Part shown: in pieces, positions 38,986 through 50,225 of the stretch
Position numbering within the stretch: the first letter of the stretch is position 1
Layout: each line of letters starts with the position of its first letter
NCBI RefSeq assembly: GCF_017591425.1
Contig: NW_024465751.1
Span: 1,922,001-1,986,000 of the forward strand
Origin: Ochotona curzoniae
Taxonomy: Eukaryota; Chordata; Mammalia; Lagomorpha; Ochotonidae
Reading direction: 5' to 3'
Length of the DNA stretch: 64,000 nucleotides
Notes under the pieces: model-generated
Told to the model about the DNA's origin: nothing
The model's database searches: none
What the model saw: the letters and a program-made list of their open reading frames with translations, nothing else
Translations under genes and position numbers: made by a program

Positions 38986-39762
38986 CTCCCCCCCGGAACA
39001 AGGCATTCAAGAGAACTTTTTTCCCTAAATAGGGTGAGGCAAGCTTAGTTCTAACAGCCTGTCAGCAAGGCCCTGAGCAGGGCCAGGCCTACTGTCAGCA
39101 GCAGGAGGAGCGGTAGCCCTCCCTCGGGCAGGGGCCCAGTGCCTGCTCCTGTGCTCAGCCAGCCTAACAGACTTTCTGGGGGCAGGAGAAGGGAATGTGG
39201 TGCTGAGAGCCACAGGGACCATGAGGTCATGGCCATGTGTGGTTACCGGTGGCTTTCCAGCTTCCTGGCCTGCTGTCTGGTGCGCTGGCCAAAGCACACT
39301 TCCTCTGTTCCTGCTCTGGCACGCCTGCTGCACACCCCTCCCCCTCTGTCCTGTGTGCCACTGCCCCTGCAGCCACCATGCTTTGCCAGAGAAGAACAAT
39401 CCCTGGGTGCTGATGCTCTCGGGGTCTGTCTCCATGGTACCATCCCGGCCTGGGGGCGTGGCCTGGTCCCCCATCTCATTACCCACGCCTTCACTTCCTT
39501 TCCAGTTGCCCTTGTCAACAGGAGCAAGCTGCCTTGAAATCCTGGGCTTGTCTCCCAGAGAGCACAGGTCTGTTCAGGCAGTCCAAGACCCACAAGGAGA
39601 TATTGTGTGGATCTCACGCTGCTGGGACCTGGAGGCAGCTGTGTGCCATCACCTGCCTCAGAAAAATGGGGACCATTCTGGTCCCAGGGCCAGCTCGTGC
39701 TCTTGTCTTCCCACACATCAGCTCTTTGTAGCTTTACTGCAGAGGGATAGCTGTGATGTGAC

Positions 39763-39890
39763 TGGGAAAGGGAGGAAAAGAGATAGGAAGGGAGGGGAGG
39801 AGAGGGATGGGAAGAGGAAAGAGAGGAGGGGTAAGGAAGGGGATGGGGAAGAAGGAAAGATGAGGAGAGGAGACAGGATGGTAGAGCCAT
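39763..39890 (+). repeat. Purine-rich GGGA/GGAA tract
   Basis: Nearly all-purine + strand (GAGGGATGGGAAGAGG-like units) over about 120 bp. It creates the serine/proline-rich - strand frames seen there. Confidence 0.9.
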
Positions 39891-41859
39891 ACAGGGTAAG
39901 GTGGGGAGCGAATAAGTGAGGAGAGGGAAGGCTGGACCCGGGACATTGAAGGCCCACAGAGCAAAGCCACTGCACTTAGACACTGTCCTGCTCAGAAGCA
40001 GAACCTGACACTGAGGCAGGCTCCCAGGGCAGCCCAGCTCTTTCCAAATGTAGGTTTGGAGCCATGCTTTTCAACTGTTCAGAAGGAAACGGCGAGGGAG
40101 TGCTAGGTGGTGCATGTAAGGGGGCATGGAACATACTGCTTGGGCCAGTGTGAGGGTGTGCACAGGACATTGCATTTTTTGGCTAAAACCATGGAATGAA
40201 AGACAGGACAAGAGATCCCTGATGCCAACTCTGCACTTCAGGGGCCAGTGCAGGATCAGTTAGGTTCCCAGAATGACAAAGGAGTCCCCCTGATTCTGGG
40301 GGCAGTAGCAGGGGAGGCTGAAGGGGCACAGGGAGCACATGGGAGCTCTGTGCCTTTTGCTCAGCTTCTTGGAAACTGAAAACTACTCTAAATCATATAT
40401 ATACAGAAAAGCAGAGGGCTGCATCTTGGTCCTAGGCTGCTGGCAGGGATAAGTGCAGTTGGAGTCCTCCACCAGGGTGTCCTCCTGGCTGCACATCCCT
40501 ATGTCTTATGGCTTCCATACCCTCTGCACAGCCTGGTCTGTGGCAGTCCAGGGCCGGCCCATGGGCACTTCGGGAGCCTGTTTCTGTGCTCCATGGCTCT
40601 GCTGCTGCTCTCCCCACTGTCGCTGTCCCTGGGCCTTGGCTTCTGTCTTGATTTGGCAAGGATGCTACCCACAGTACTTCCTTTCCTGGGCTGCTTCTCA
40701 GGGCAGCGCGGTGGCAGAGCTGAGACCTCAGAAACTCAGGGAGGTCAGCTCAGAGCCACATGACTGAGAAATGAGACGTCCAAAGGGCCTACCTAGCCAT
40801 GTGAGGAGCAAGCTGCAGAAAGGCCTGCCACTGTCTGCCTTCTGGGACAGGGCTCAGAGAGCTCTTTTACCACATCAAGCCTTTTTGCTACGGAAGGGAC
40901 ACATGGTGCTGGCTGCAGCAAGGCACTCTGCAAGCCTCATTTCCCTTCTCCCTGGTTGATGGTTTTTCAATTGAGCAACATGAACAGCAGCATTGGTACA
41001 AATCAGAAGAGGGGTTCCATGTGCAAGCTCCCATTGTTTCTCCATCATCCACCCTCATTAGCAGCCAAAATGAGTTTCACCAAAGACATAGGAGCTTTCA
41101 ATAAAATGGCCTCCCTACAGGAATGGGCAGATGACAAACAGAAACTCACTCTCTTCCAGCTAGAATTGCTCCAAGCTAGAAGAAGGTCAACCTTGGCTGG
41201 GAGAACTTCCCCAGAGCCTGGTAAGGAGGGGCGCTGAATTCCAGCGACTCTTTAGAGAAGTGAGCTACTAGAATCATAAATCCTTGTGTTTCAGGAAAAG
41301 GAAGTCCAGCAGAACCCTCCTGAAAAGTGAGCTTGCCTATGAAAACTCCTTTGCACTTGGTTTGTGTCTCACCATCACCCAAGGCCTGTGGAATAGAGAG
41401 GGGAGCATGAGAGAGAAAGCTGCGGATTTGGTCCCCAAGAGCACCTGACCCTGTAATGGGAACGATGCTATCTGTCCATCATCCACATCTCCCATGCTGG
41501 CCTTGGGCTACATTGCACCTTAGTATACTGCCTGTCCCATGGAACACTGGAGGGCCCCATACCACCTGAAGCTCATGCTGAGTGGTCCACCCACTCCTTG
41601 CGCCCTGGTAGTCATGCAGGATGCCTGTCTAGTCACACAAACCAGAACTGTCCATCATTCTGACCATGCTGCCTCCACCCGCCCATCCTAACTTAGCACA
41701 TAAGATATTCAAGGATGTAATGAGATCCTTGGGAAGTAGGGAGGGTGCTCAGCCCCTTCCTATGAGGGCTTTAAAATCTACTAATGTTTCTAAAATTGTT
41801 TGCGAGGTATCACATATTCTCTCACTCAAGTCCCACGGACACTTTGGAAACTGAGTAGA

Positions 41860-41965
41860 GTGCTAATCACCCATTTTGCAGAGGAGAAAACTGAGACTGG
41901 CGTAAAGGAAGGGCATAGCCGGTTGATGGCAGAGCTGCCCTTCAATCCTCAGATTCCAAGGCAGT
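41860..41965 (-). repeat. MIR SINE fragment
   Basis: TTTTGCAGAGGAGAAAACTG, AGACTGGCGTAAAGGAAGGG and GGCAGAGCTGCCCTTCAATC are the reverse complement of MIR. Confidence 0.7.
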
Positions 41966-42244
41966 GCTCCTGGCCTCTGAGGCTGCTACCAGGTGCCTCC
42001 CCGACCTCGCTGGCTGCTGGAGGTACAGAAAGATGCAGCTCGGTCAACCCAAGGCTTGTCTGCCCTGGCAGGCAGTGGGGATGACAGGAGGCAGGATGGT
42101 GTTCATGAGGGAGGTTGAGGGTGTGTGGGTGGGTGGGGGGATGGCTGTGACGGTGTAGTCCTTGATCTGAGACACATCGCCTCCCTGTGCATGGAAGAGC
42201 TATAGTCATTTCTTACAGCTTTCTGGAGACAGGCAGCTCCCAAT

Positions 42245-42335
42245 GAGCCTGCTCTGCCATTTCCAAACCTTATGACCTTGAGCATGTTTCTAACCTCTTC
42301 GGGCCCTCGGTTCTCTGCCCCTCTCCCCAGGCCCC
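42245..42335 (+). repeat. MIR-like fragment
   Basis: CTTATGACCTTGAGCATGTT and TCTAACCTCTTCGGGCCCTC match the MIR core. Confidence 0.6.
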
Positions 42336-42579
42336 CGCATCCCCAACATCAGATAGAATTCATGATGCAGTTGGAACAGCGACAGACACATGTCACGCCG
42401 TGAAAGACAGCTGCTATCCTCCTGTGTGGGCGTCAGTCCTGCTGTAGGCTCTGGGGACTGCGCTAGAATGCGCTCTGTGAGAAGCTCTGCTGCAGGAGTT
42501 GGTAGCCCAGAAAGGGCGGCACACTTAACACTCACAGAGCCACCCTCAGTCAAGGGACCCAGCCAACAGCACAGCTCAC

Positions 42580-42730
42580 CAGAACTCAAGAAGCCAAAGA
42601 CGCCCACGCGGTAGCCAGCAGTGACCACGATAAAGTTGCCGACGGCAGCAAGGAAGGAGCCATCGATCGCTGGCTGCCCTTCTCCCTCCATGGTGTTGTG
42701 AAAGAAGACAAGGACGGCTGCATTGGGTCC
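42580..42730 (-). CDS. TG: Thyroglobulin exon, ChEL core
   Basis: Acceptor CCAACCCCACAG, donor GTGAGC. The exon is 151 nt, phase 0 in and phase 1 out. It encodes [18 protein letters not shown], then [29 protein letters not shown]. This matches the cholinesterase-fold strand containing the oxyanion-loop region, where TG has FFHN in place of the enzyme's glycine-rich loop. It is TG-like in every segment I can recall from human, but appears about two residues shorter around MEGEGQ. Likely human exon 40. Confidence 0.95.
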
Positions 42731-42899
42731 CTGTGGGGTTGGAGAATTAGAGGGGCTTGAGGCTGATCCCACTTATCCACAGGAGTGTGGCAAGGGCAGC
42801 TTTCCCTGCCAGCAGCCAGCTTCCCAGCCCATTCAGCCAGCTCCTCCCATCAGCTCTGCCTTGGAGAACACAGGGGTGCAGGTGTAGGCTGAACTGCAG

Positions 42900-43375
42900 C
42901 ACCTCAGATTTCAGGCCGATGTCCTGACCCCCACACCGTGGTCTGGAGGTTTGGTCCTATGATTCTCTGTGTGATGATGTTGGGAGTGGTGGCCTTTTGA
43001 GAGGTGGAGACCTGGGGAAGGCCTTTGCAAAAGATTAGGGAGTATTTGCAGGACCCCCGGCTTAATTCTTACTGAGAGCTGTGATAGAAGGTGTAAACAG
43101 TCTTTGTCCAGCTCTTTGGCTTCATGTCTGGCCATGTGATTGCTTCCTATCAACTTCACTCCTGCCTAATGTCATCCACCAAGATGCCACACCTAAGGGA
43201 CTTTGGACAAAGACAGGGACAGAGGGCTGATTGCAAGAAGGCACAGGGAGACACATGTCCACCAGGCAGTGAGAGAGCCTTGGGAGCAACCACACCTGCG
43301 ACCCTCAGTCATGGTCCTACAGCTGCCAGAACTGTGAGACAGCAAGCTACCGCCATTTCCTAGACCTTGCTTCAC
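42900..43375 (+). repeat. MaLR/ERVL-type solo LTR, decayed
   Basis: GTGGTGGCCTTTTGAGAGGT, GAAGGCACAGGGAGACACAT and TGCCAGAACTGTGAGACAGC are typical of MaLR LTRs in forward orientation. It sits in the TG intron next to the 42580-42730 exon. Confidence 0.6.
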
Positions 43376-43452
43376 AGCTAGGGGACCCAGATCCTGCACA
43401 AGGGGGGGCCTGGTTCCTGCTCTGTGGAGTGAACATGTGGCAGGGATAGTTG

Positions 43453-43498
43453 CTCCCTCCAGGCTTGGGGCCCAGCTCCCTCCAGGCTTGGGGCCCAG
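43453..43498 (+). repeat. 23-bp perfect tandem duplication
   Basis: CTCCCTCCAGGCTTGGGGCC.. occurs twice head to tail without mismatch, in a TG intron. Confidence 0.9.
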
Positions 43499-43719
43499 CT
43501 CACAATGCCACATGGTGTCACATGGTCCCCCAGCAACAAGGACTGACCCATGCTGGGTTGCAGAAGAGTGTTCTGGGTCCTCAGGGACTCCTGTCAGCTG
43601 GCGTCTCCTTGCCAGTAACCCTCTCATAGCTGTATGTAGCTGCAGCTTACAGGCCCCACAGTTAGAATCCACTTGTGTTGATTATTTAGTCCCCAAGCAA
43701 CTCCTCAAGGTTGGTGTGT

Positions 43720-43805
43720 TCTTATCTTTCCCATTTTACAAACAAGGAGGAGACAGTAACTTAAAGGATGCCAGGTGGCTCATCTGGGATTACACAGGAA
43801 GAGGG
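43720..43805 (-). repeat. MIR-like fragment
   Basis: CCCATTTTACAAACAAGGAG and AGTAACTTAAAGGATGCCAG form the reversed MIR core. Confidence 0.65.
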
Positions 43806-44830
43806 AAGTAGTAGGTTTGCCTCAGGTTAAGCCTTTTTAAATATCAGAACACTTCACTCTCTCTGGGAACCCAGTGCCCCACTCCAGGCCATACTGTATA
43901 CATATGGCACTGGGCAACTCATGCCTTGTCTGGATCAGGTCCTGCTACCCCAGGCGGTGAATTCTCCACTCCATGTACAATGGCCTGACACACACAGATG
44001 CTTCCATGGCAAGAACCTCCTCAAGAGCAAACACTGCCTAAGGACCTACCTCGGTGGGTGCTATGCTGAGTACTTGTACCTAGAAAGACTCATGCAATCT
44101 TCTACTTCACGAGATAGTTGCTATGACAAACATGAGCACCCTCATTCTACAGGTATGAAACCTGAAGCTGCAACTGCTCATACAGACTCGAGCTTCAAAA
44201 CAGCGCACTGGTGGATTCAAGGCCCAAATCCAAAACCCGTCCTACTGCGTCAAGACATGTTTCTAGAGACTCTTCCTATGGAGCACATTTGGGTTCTACA
44301 TGTGGGGACTAATTTGAATCTTGGCTCTACACTTCTTAGCCCTAGTCACACCAGCCCCAGTGCCCAGGCTGTGCTGCCCATCACTGGGTATATTGCCCTG
44401 GGTATCTCCGTGAAATATTATTGGTACTGAAAATCACCCAAGTTTCAGTGCCTCTCTTCCTGCCCATCCCCCTGAAATAGAGGCCTGTCCAGGGCAGCTC
44501 TGTGGGGTTTAGACCTGTGTCCCACCTGTCACATTGCCTGGTCATCCCACATCATCTCTGTCCAATACAATGGGGATAATGGGACCACCCCAACATGTTG
44601 CAGTGGTGAGGATGCAGAAGAGTCAGATGTGGCATGGGAAGGGTCAGGGCACCTTCCTGCTTGCTCACAGACATCAGATCCCAGCTGGCAGTGGCTGGGG
44701 ACAGTGTGGCAAGGACACAAGCTATGCCGAGCATAGAGGTGCATGACCTACGTGGGCTGACAGGGGCAACATCAGCAAGCCCAAAGGGACACTCTGCAAG
44801 AAACACAACAGCAAGTGCTTCCAGACTCAC

Positions 44831-44924
44831 CACATTCTCAGGAACGAAGACATTGAGGTACAAGCAATCTTCACTGACTCCTGGAGGCGCAGGTGTCCGG
44901 GTGCCCGGCTGCCAGCAGCTGGCC
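44831..44924 (-). CDS. TG: Thyroglobulin exon with type-B carboxylesterase signature
   Basis: Acceptor CTGTCTTGGCAG, donor GTGAGT. The exon is 94 nt, phase 2 in and phase 0 out. It encodes ASCWQPGTRTPAPPGVSEDC and then LYLNVFVPENV. EDCLYLNVFVP fits the carboxylesterase type-B signature 2, whose Cys forms the first ChEL disulfide with the nearby ASC cysteine. Likely human exon 39. Spacing to neighbours is 1.3 kb and 2.1 kb. Confidence 0.95.
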
Positions 44925-46188
44925 CTGCCAAGACAGAATGTGCTGTTTCCAGGAGAAGCAGCCATTGGGACATCCCCTGCCTCCCCACCCAGTCCATGGC
45001 CAGAACCTGTCACCAGCTTGAGCAACGAGAGCCAAGACTAGGTCTGGGACCATGCAACATGGCAGAGCAATGCTCATCTGCCCATAGGCAACTTGGCTCA
45101 GCACCTAGCTTCACTAGCCCCAAGCTACAACCATTCCTCACTCAAATCTCCACCGCCTCCTTGGCACCATGGGCCTGGCCTGATGCAGTCAGGTGCCCTC
45201 ATCAGTGCACAGTCATGGCTTGTGCTCCCCAAGGGGTAGAACACATTTACACCCCACCTTTCCATACTACTGCTGGAGTCAGAAAAAATCTGCCCTTGGG
45301 TTTCAAATTTTTTTGCATCAAAAAAATGTATCAGTTGAATCTATTCCAACTTTTTAGGCAGTAGCCTCAAATCTGACCACAAGCAGTACTAGACAGAAAG
45401 GGTGACAATCTATGGGACACCTATTGGCAGCAAAGTGCTTGTCACAGGCCATCTGAAGGCACTTCAATTAGGAGAGCAGTTTCCATGTCAACTGTTTCAA
45501 ATGACATTTGTGTGGAAGGAGTAGGCAAAACAGCATATGTTGAGAGGGAGAGAAAGGATATTTAGGCTTTAGCCAAACAAAACTCCTTGCAATATTGTTT
45601 TCTGGTGGGGAAAGCCTCCCCAGTTTTTGGTTTCATTCACTCATTTCTGTTCCCACAAATCTGACATCTTGCATCTCCTTCGGCTGTGTGCAGTCATTGC
45701 CATGCAGCTGCAGGTGACATGCAAGGGTTGTCAAGGCCATCAGAGAAAGCTTGGGTTATGCAAGAAATGATACATGCATTTCAAAATAACCTTATCTCTT
45801 AATTCCATTTTCATGAACCCTTTGAAGTACCCTTGTTTGTACCCCACTTTTTGACACGGTTGTTTCCATGGCCTCTCTTTCCTGGATGCAATGTCCAAGG
45901 ACTTTTGAAAGATGGATGCTGAGGAAGGTAGGGCAAGCCTGAGTCCCCTGATCACTGGATGGACAGAGCACCCAGGTCCAAGCATCTCTGCATGGACTCT
46001 TCTAACAGTAAAGCAATCTTCAGTCCCCAAGATGTGGGCATTTATTCATTACAATATTCAATGTAACCTTAACAACATTTGATCCATCCCTGAATGCACT
46101 GCTCTGTTATGGAGTCTCGCTTGGATGGATTAGAATGGGAGAAAGTTTCTCTGGGAAGTCATCAAAACGCATTCCACTCAACTCCTAC
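44925..46188 (-). other. TG: TG intron
   Basis: 1.26 kb with two hairpin-type element fragments (45280-45357 and 45752-45863). No gene is seen. Confidence 0.9.
45752..45863. mobile_element. Mariner-type hairpin element
   Basis: ATGCATTTCAAAATAACCTT, CTCTTAATTCCATTTTCATG and AACCCTTTGAAGTACCCTTG match the right arm and terminus of the same family. The left arm is decayed. Another decayed piece lies at 45280-45357 (TTTTTTTGCATCAAAAAAAT). Confidence 0.5.
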
Positions 46189-46408
46189 CTTGGCTTGGTG
46201 GCATCCCAGGAGCCTGTCCAGTTCAAGGGCTCTGGTGCCCGGAAGCGGCCCTCTTCCAGGGGTGGGGCAGCATAGGGAACTCCAAGGAACTGATCCACTT
46301 GCTTCCACGATGTGCCCAATTGGATGGCCAGGGACCTTCCCAGCAACCAGCCGTGGGCGGCAATGGGTACAGAAGGTGTAGATGTCTTAGAGCGGAGCCG
46401 GGGGGTGC
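46189..46408 (-). CDS. TG: Thyroglobulin exon, hinge and ChEL start
   Basis: Acceptor CTTCTTGCCAG, donor GTAGGA. The exon is 220 nt, phase 1 in and phase 2 out. It begins with a variable linker (GTPRLRSKTSTPSVPI), then GRSLAIQLGTSWKQVDQFLG, VPYAAPPLEEGRFRAPEPLN and WTGSWDATKPR. VPYAAPP is the cholinesterase-family GIPYAxPP motif. Asn-Trp-Thr is an N-glycosylation sequon. This exon marks the change from cysteine-rich repeats to the ChEL domain. Likely human exon 38. Confidence 0.95.
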
Positions 46409-47649
46409 CTGGCAAGAAGGCAGAGTGGGCAAGGAGGAGAGGTGGTAGGGAGTGATTGATTCATTGGTGTTCTGAAGGCACAAGAAAATAAAACCACTGC
46501 CATTTGCAACTTGAAAATGTCAGTAGTTCTTCTGGATCACATAGCTTAAGTCAAGTCAATTTTCCATTGAACAACAAAAACAACAGTACAGCCTGCTAAT
46601 CGTTATTAGGCACCAAATACATGCTAAGGGCAGATCTAATCCCCTCCACAGTGTGTGGCTTCTTCCCAGTCAGCTTGCAAGGTACACACCGAGCCAGGCC
46701 CACAACTCCTTCCTGGCACCTGGGCCTGTTAAAGAGTTCCCAATGGAGTAGAATTCTACCCCAGATCTCCATGGTTAAGCCAAGCCATCATTGCTGTGGC
46801 CAAATATAAGGAGTCTTCCTATTAAGCGAGATAGAGGAATGAATGCAACTTTTATAGTTATTCCAGGTCAGGTTTCCCCACCAAATGTGTTTACTACAAA
46901 GTTATGAAACCAAATGACTTCAAGAACTTTGGATCTCAGATTTGCAGGCTTACATTGAAGGGCTTCTGCCAGGACCACAGGGCCATGTCAGGTTGAAAGC
47001 TCTCCTTTCTCACCGCCAGCTCTTAGCCATGCCCCTTTGTCACAGAGAGTCAACAACCAGTTCTTTTCTGCCTCTTCTGTGCCACCATTGCGAGGATGCC
47101 CACACCCACAAGAACTCCCTGTTGCTTCCTGTCAAATCCCACCTGGCCCCTAAATTCAAGCCAGGTATGCCTGCCATCCCTCCTTCGGGCCCAAAGCCAC
47201 TTCCGCCCCTTCCGTGAAGTGCTAATCTCCTGCTACATTTATCAGCACCTTGGTCACCCTATCTTATTTCCTCCATTGTATTTTCTTTCATTCATTCGTC
47301 AGCTCAATAAGCCTTTGTTGAGTCCAGGCCCAGTGCCAAGAACTGTTTCCAGGGACTTGATACTGTCCTGTATCTGATTTCTGTGTCTGACTCAGGGTCT
47401 TGTATGTAAGGAACAATAAATAACATGAAGAAAGCTTGTGCCTAGGAGACAGGAGTCCTGGATGAGGTCTAACAGTCAAGTGCCAGTGTGACTGGCTGAT
47501 CTCTGCAGCTTCCTCTATCAGAACACATGGCTCGTGGGCATTGGGGAGAGGAGGCAGGTGGACACAGAGATGGACAGACGGACACAGACAGAATCTCTCC
47601 ATTCCTCAAGAGCTTGGCATAATGCAGTAGCTCTCAGAGGGAAGTGATT

Positions 47650-47945
47650 CTTTTTTAAACATTTATTTATGTATTTATTTGAAGAGCAGAGTAACAGAGA
47701 AACAAAATCTTCTTCCCACTAGTTCACTCCTCAGTTGGCCACATTGGGAAGAGCTGGGCTTATCTGAAGCCAGGAGCCAGGAGCTTCCTCTGGGTCTCCT
47801 GTGCAGATACAGGGACCATCTTTCACTGCTTTCCCAAGTTAGCAGGGAACGGAATCAGAAGTGGAGCAGCCTGGAGTTCAATCAGCGCTGCTATGGGATG
47901 CTGGTGCTGCAGACAGCGGCCTTACTTGCCACATCACAGCACATG
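47650..47945 (-). repeat. C-type SINE
   Basis: Reverse, near full-length copy: ATTTATTTATGTATTTATTT tail complement, GCCAGGAGCCAGGAGCTTCC body and CACATCACAGCAC head complement. Confidence 0.85.
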
Positions 47946-48207
47946 ATTTTTTGTCCCTTGGGGACATGTGGCAATTCTGGAAACCTTTTTGGTTGTTGCA
48001 AGGCTTGGGGTGTTGCTAATCACTCCACAATAGATGGAACAGCTTCCCACAGCAAGAATTCTCTGGCTGCAGATGCTAGCAGGATTCAAGGTTGAGAGGC
48101 TCTGAAATCGAGTCTGTTCACAGTCTTCAGGCCACAAAGCTCGGTGTGGGGAGCTGGAACTGATAGGAAGACACTTGAAAAAATGACAGGAAAAGGAATT
48201 CAAAGTG

Positions 48208-48452
48208 GGCTTAGGAGCTTGTACCGTGGCCTTTCAAGTTGGGCCACCAGCTGTGGCATTGGCATCCCATATGGGTGCTGGTTCAAGTCTTAGCTAATGC
48301 CCTGGGAGAGCAGTCAAAGACAGCCCAAGTCCTTGTGCACCTGTACCCATGTGGGAGACCAGGATGAAACTGTTGTGGCCCTTTGGAGGATCTCTCCGAA
48401 TCTCAACCTCTCTGTCTGTAACTCTGTCTTGCAAATAAATTGATAAAAGAAA
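48208..48452 (+). repeat. C-type SINE with internal deletion
   Basis: Forward copy with GGCATCCCATATGGGTGCTG, GGCCCAAGTCCTTG-like stretch, CATGTGGGAGACCAGGATG and CTTGCAAATAAATTGATAAA tail. The middle is shorter than in other copies. Confidence 0.8.
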
Positions 48453-48560
48453 GAGATGTTTATTTTGGTACAAAAAGATTTAGAAATCCCTGCATCATTG
48501 TGTGTGCGTCTGTGTGTGTGTGTGATAGTCATTTCACTTGAACTTTTGGAATATTCTTCC
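48452..48560. mobile_element. Mariner-type hairpin element abutting a SINE
   Basis: GATGTTTATTTTGGTACAAA and CACTTGAACTTTTGGAATAT flank a TG-rich centre. It lies directly against the tail of the C-type SINE ending at 48452. Confidence 0.5.
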
Positions 48561-50060
48561 TAAATAGTATGTACTGGGAAAACTTTGGAATCTTCTGGTC
48601 TCAATTCTTTCCATTCTGTCCCCCCCTTTCAGAACAAGAATGGTAGCAGCTCTAAAACACAGCAGGAAAAACGAAGGAGGTCTACAACATCCTGAGCCCG
48701 TGAGTCCCACACTGAATGAAGGCCTGAAAGAATGGATGAGTGAGTGGAAGGAAGAGAGGACAGAGAGGAGACAAAGTGAGTTTACAGTCTTCCCTGTTGT
48801 AAAAGCATTAGAGTACAAGCTACAACTCAGAATGGAAACCCAGAATGGAAAGAACAGTTGCTGTTATTTAATCTGGCATCAATCACAAATCACAAAGGGC
48901 TGACCTTTGGCTTCTCCTCACAAGATTTCCTGCTACAATCGTCAACCAAAGGGCCTCGGGCAGCTTTCAGCACTGTGGCTGCTGCAGTGGAGGAACCTTC
49001 TCTTGTCATACGGGAATTAGCCACATTGCATGAACGTGGCATCATCTGACGGTAAGAGCCAAGCCAGAAAAGCACAACAGCTGAAGAATTTCGAGGGAAT
49101 GCAAGTTGCTTTTCCAGAGACCATGGCATGCAATCCTCTTCGCAGAGACTGCCCAGTGAGATCAAACATGGGAAAATCGTTAGATAGACAGTTCTCCCTT
49201 TGAGATCTCTTGCAGAACCAGTGGATTCTCTTCAAAACCACTCACATCATTCAGCCACATGACTACCTGGGCTAAGAGAATCTCCTGCAGCTGTTAGCTG
49301 TGAGCAAAGTCTACACAGATGCATACTTCTGCACATAACCATGAGTCTATGAAGATACATACTGCTGCACATAACCTTTCTTGGATGCGAGCATTTCCCC
49401 AGTGGAGTCCGGCCACACTACATTCATAAAGGAGTCACACACACACACAATTTGCTTCACAGAACTCAGACCTTGATGCTCAGGCCTTTCTCAGCAGCAG
49501 AGCCACATGGATGGGCTGCATGCAGTGGTGAAGCACACTGTTAATATCAGTCTCCCTTGACTAAGCAATCCAGTGTCCAAATGAAAAGGAGATAGTACCA
49601 GAAGCAGAAGCTGTAAGACCTCCACAGGTAAGAATCAAAGTATCCCCAGATGTGAGGGCTCCCAGCCTCAAGGTTAAAGGATGAGGCTGAAAGGCAGAAC
49701 AGGGCTGTAGGGCTGGAAATGCTCAGAGATGAGCTCACCCACCACTCTCAGCACTAATGTAGGGACCAAACGATAGAAAAAAAGAAATGTAAAAGAATGT
49801 TCTGGACGTATAAAACAGTAATGAACAGTGGTCTATTTAATCTTTTTCTGGGAAATTCAAAGGCCAGAAATGGACATAAAAATAGTTTTTTCCTTACTTT
49901 CCTTCAGTCTACTCCAGGTGAGTGCTATCTGGCCCAGGATAACTTGGGTCAACTTTATCCAGAATTAAAGCCCATTGCCCACCAAATTTCCATGTGAACA
50001 TCATTCACAGCCATACCCAGATTGCTCAGGAATGGCCCCAGAGATATAGCCTGGGCCTAC

Positions 50061-50225
50061 CTGGCTTCCTGTAGATGTGGGTGGCCTCTTCACGGAGCAG
50101 AAGCTGACAGGTTTGGCCCTGTAGGCTATGGGTACAGATCTGGGTATCAGCATAGAACATGCACCTCACAGCTCCAGGTCGGGTCTGAAGAGTGGTGACA
50201 AGGCAGTCCTGGTGACTGGAGCATT
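50061..50225 (-). CDS. TG: Thyroglobulin exon, type 3 repeat second half
   Basis: Acceptor CTGTTCCCTGCAG, donor GTAGGC. The exon is 165 nt, phase 1 in and phase 1 out. It encodes ECSSHQDCLVTTLQTRPGAV, RCMFYADTQICTHS, CQLLLREEATHIYRKPG. Cysteine spacing matches the last type 3 repeat of human TG (ECSxHxxCL, RCMFYADTQ). These repeats are extracellular and disulfide-bonded. Likely human exon 37. Confidence 0.95.

Larger units (their letters stand above)
37503..42579 (-). other. TG: TG intron between ChEL exons
   Basis: About 5.1 kb. It holds MIR fragments near 37700, 38840, 39600 and 41870 and a purine-rich tract at 39763-39890. No other gene is supported. The 246-codon frame across the purine tract (- strand) is low-complexity. 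Confidence 0.9.
42731..44830 (-). other. TG: TG intron
   Basis: 2.1 kb. It contains an LTR-like fragment (about 42900-43375), a 23-bp tandem duplication (43453-43498) and MIR fragments near 43720 and 44140. Confidence 0.9.
46409..50060 (-). other. TG: TG intron
   Basis: 3.65 kb. It holds two C-type SINEs in opposite orientation (47650-47945 and 48208-48452), a mariner-type element (48452-48560) and otherwise unique sequence. No other gene is supported. Confidence 0.9.

Noticed and set aside
39243..39983. 240-codon class open frames on both strands
   Set aside because: Much of each lies over the purine-rich tract, giving low-complexity Ser/Pro/Leu or Lys/Arg/Glu peptides, with no splice or domain support.
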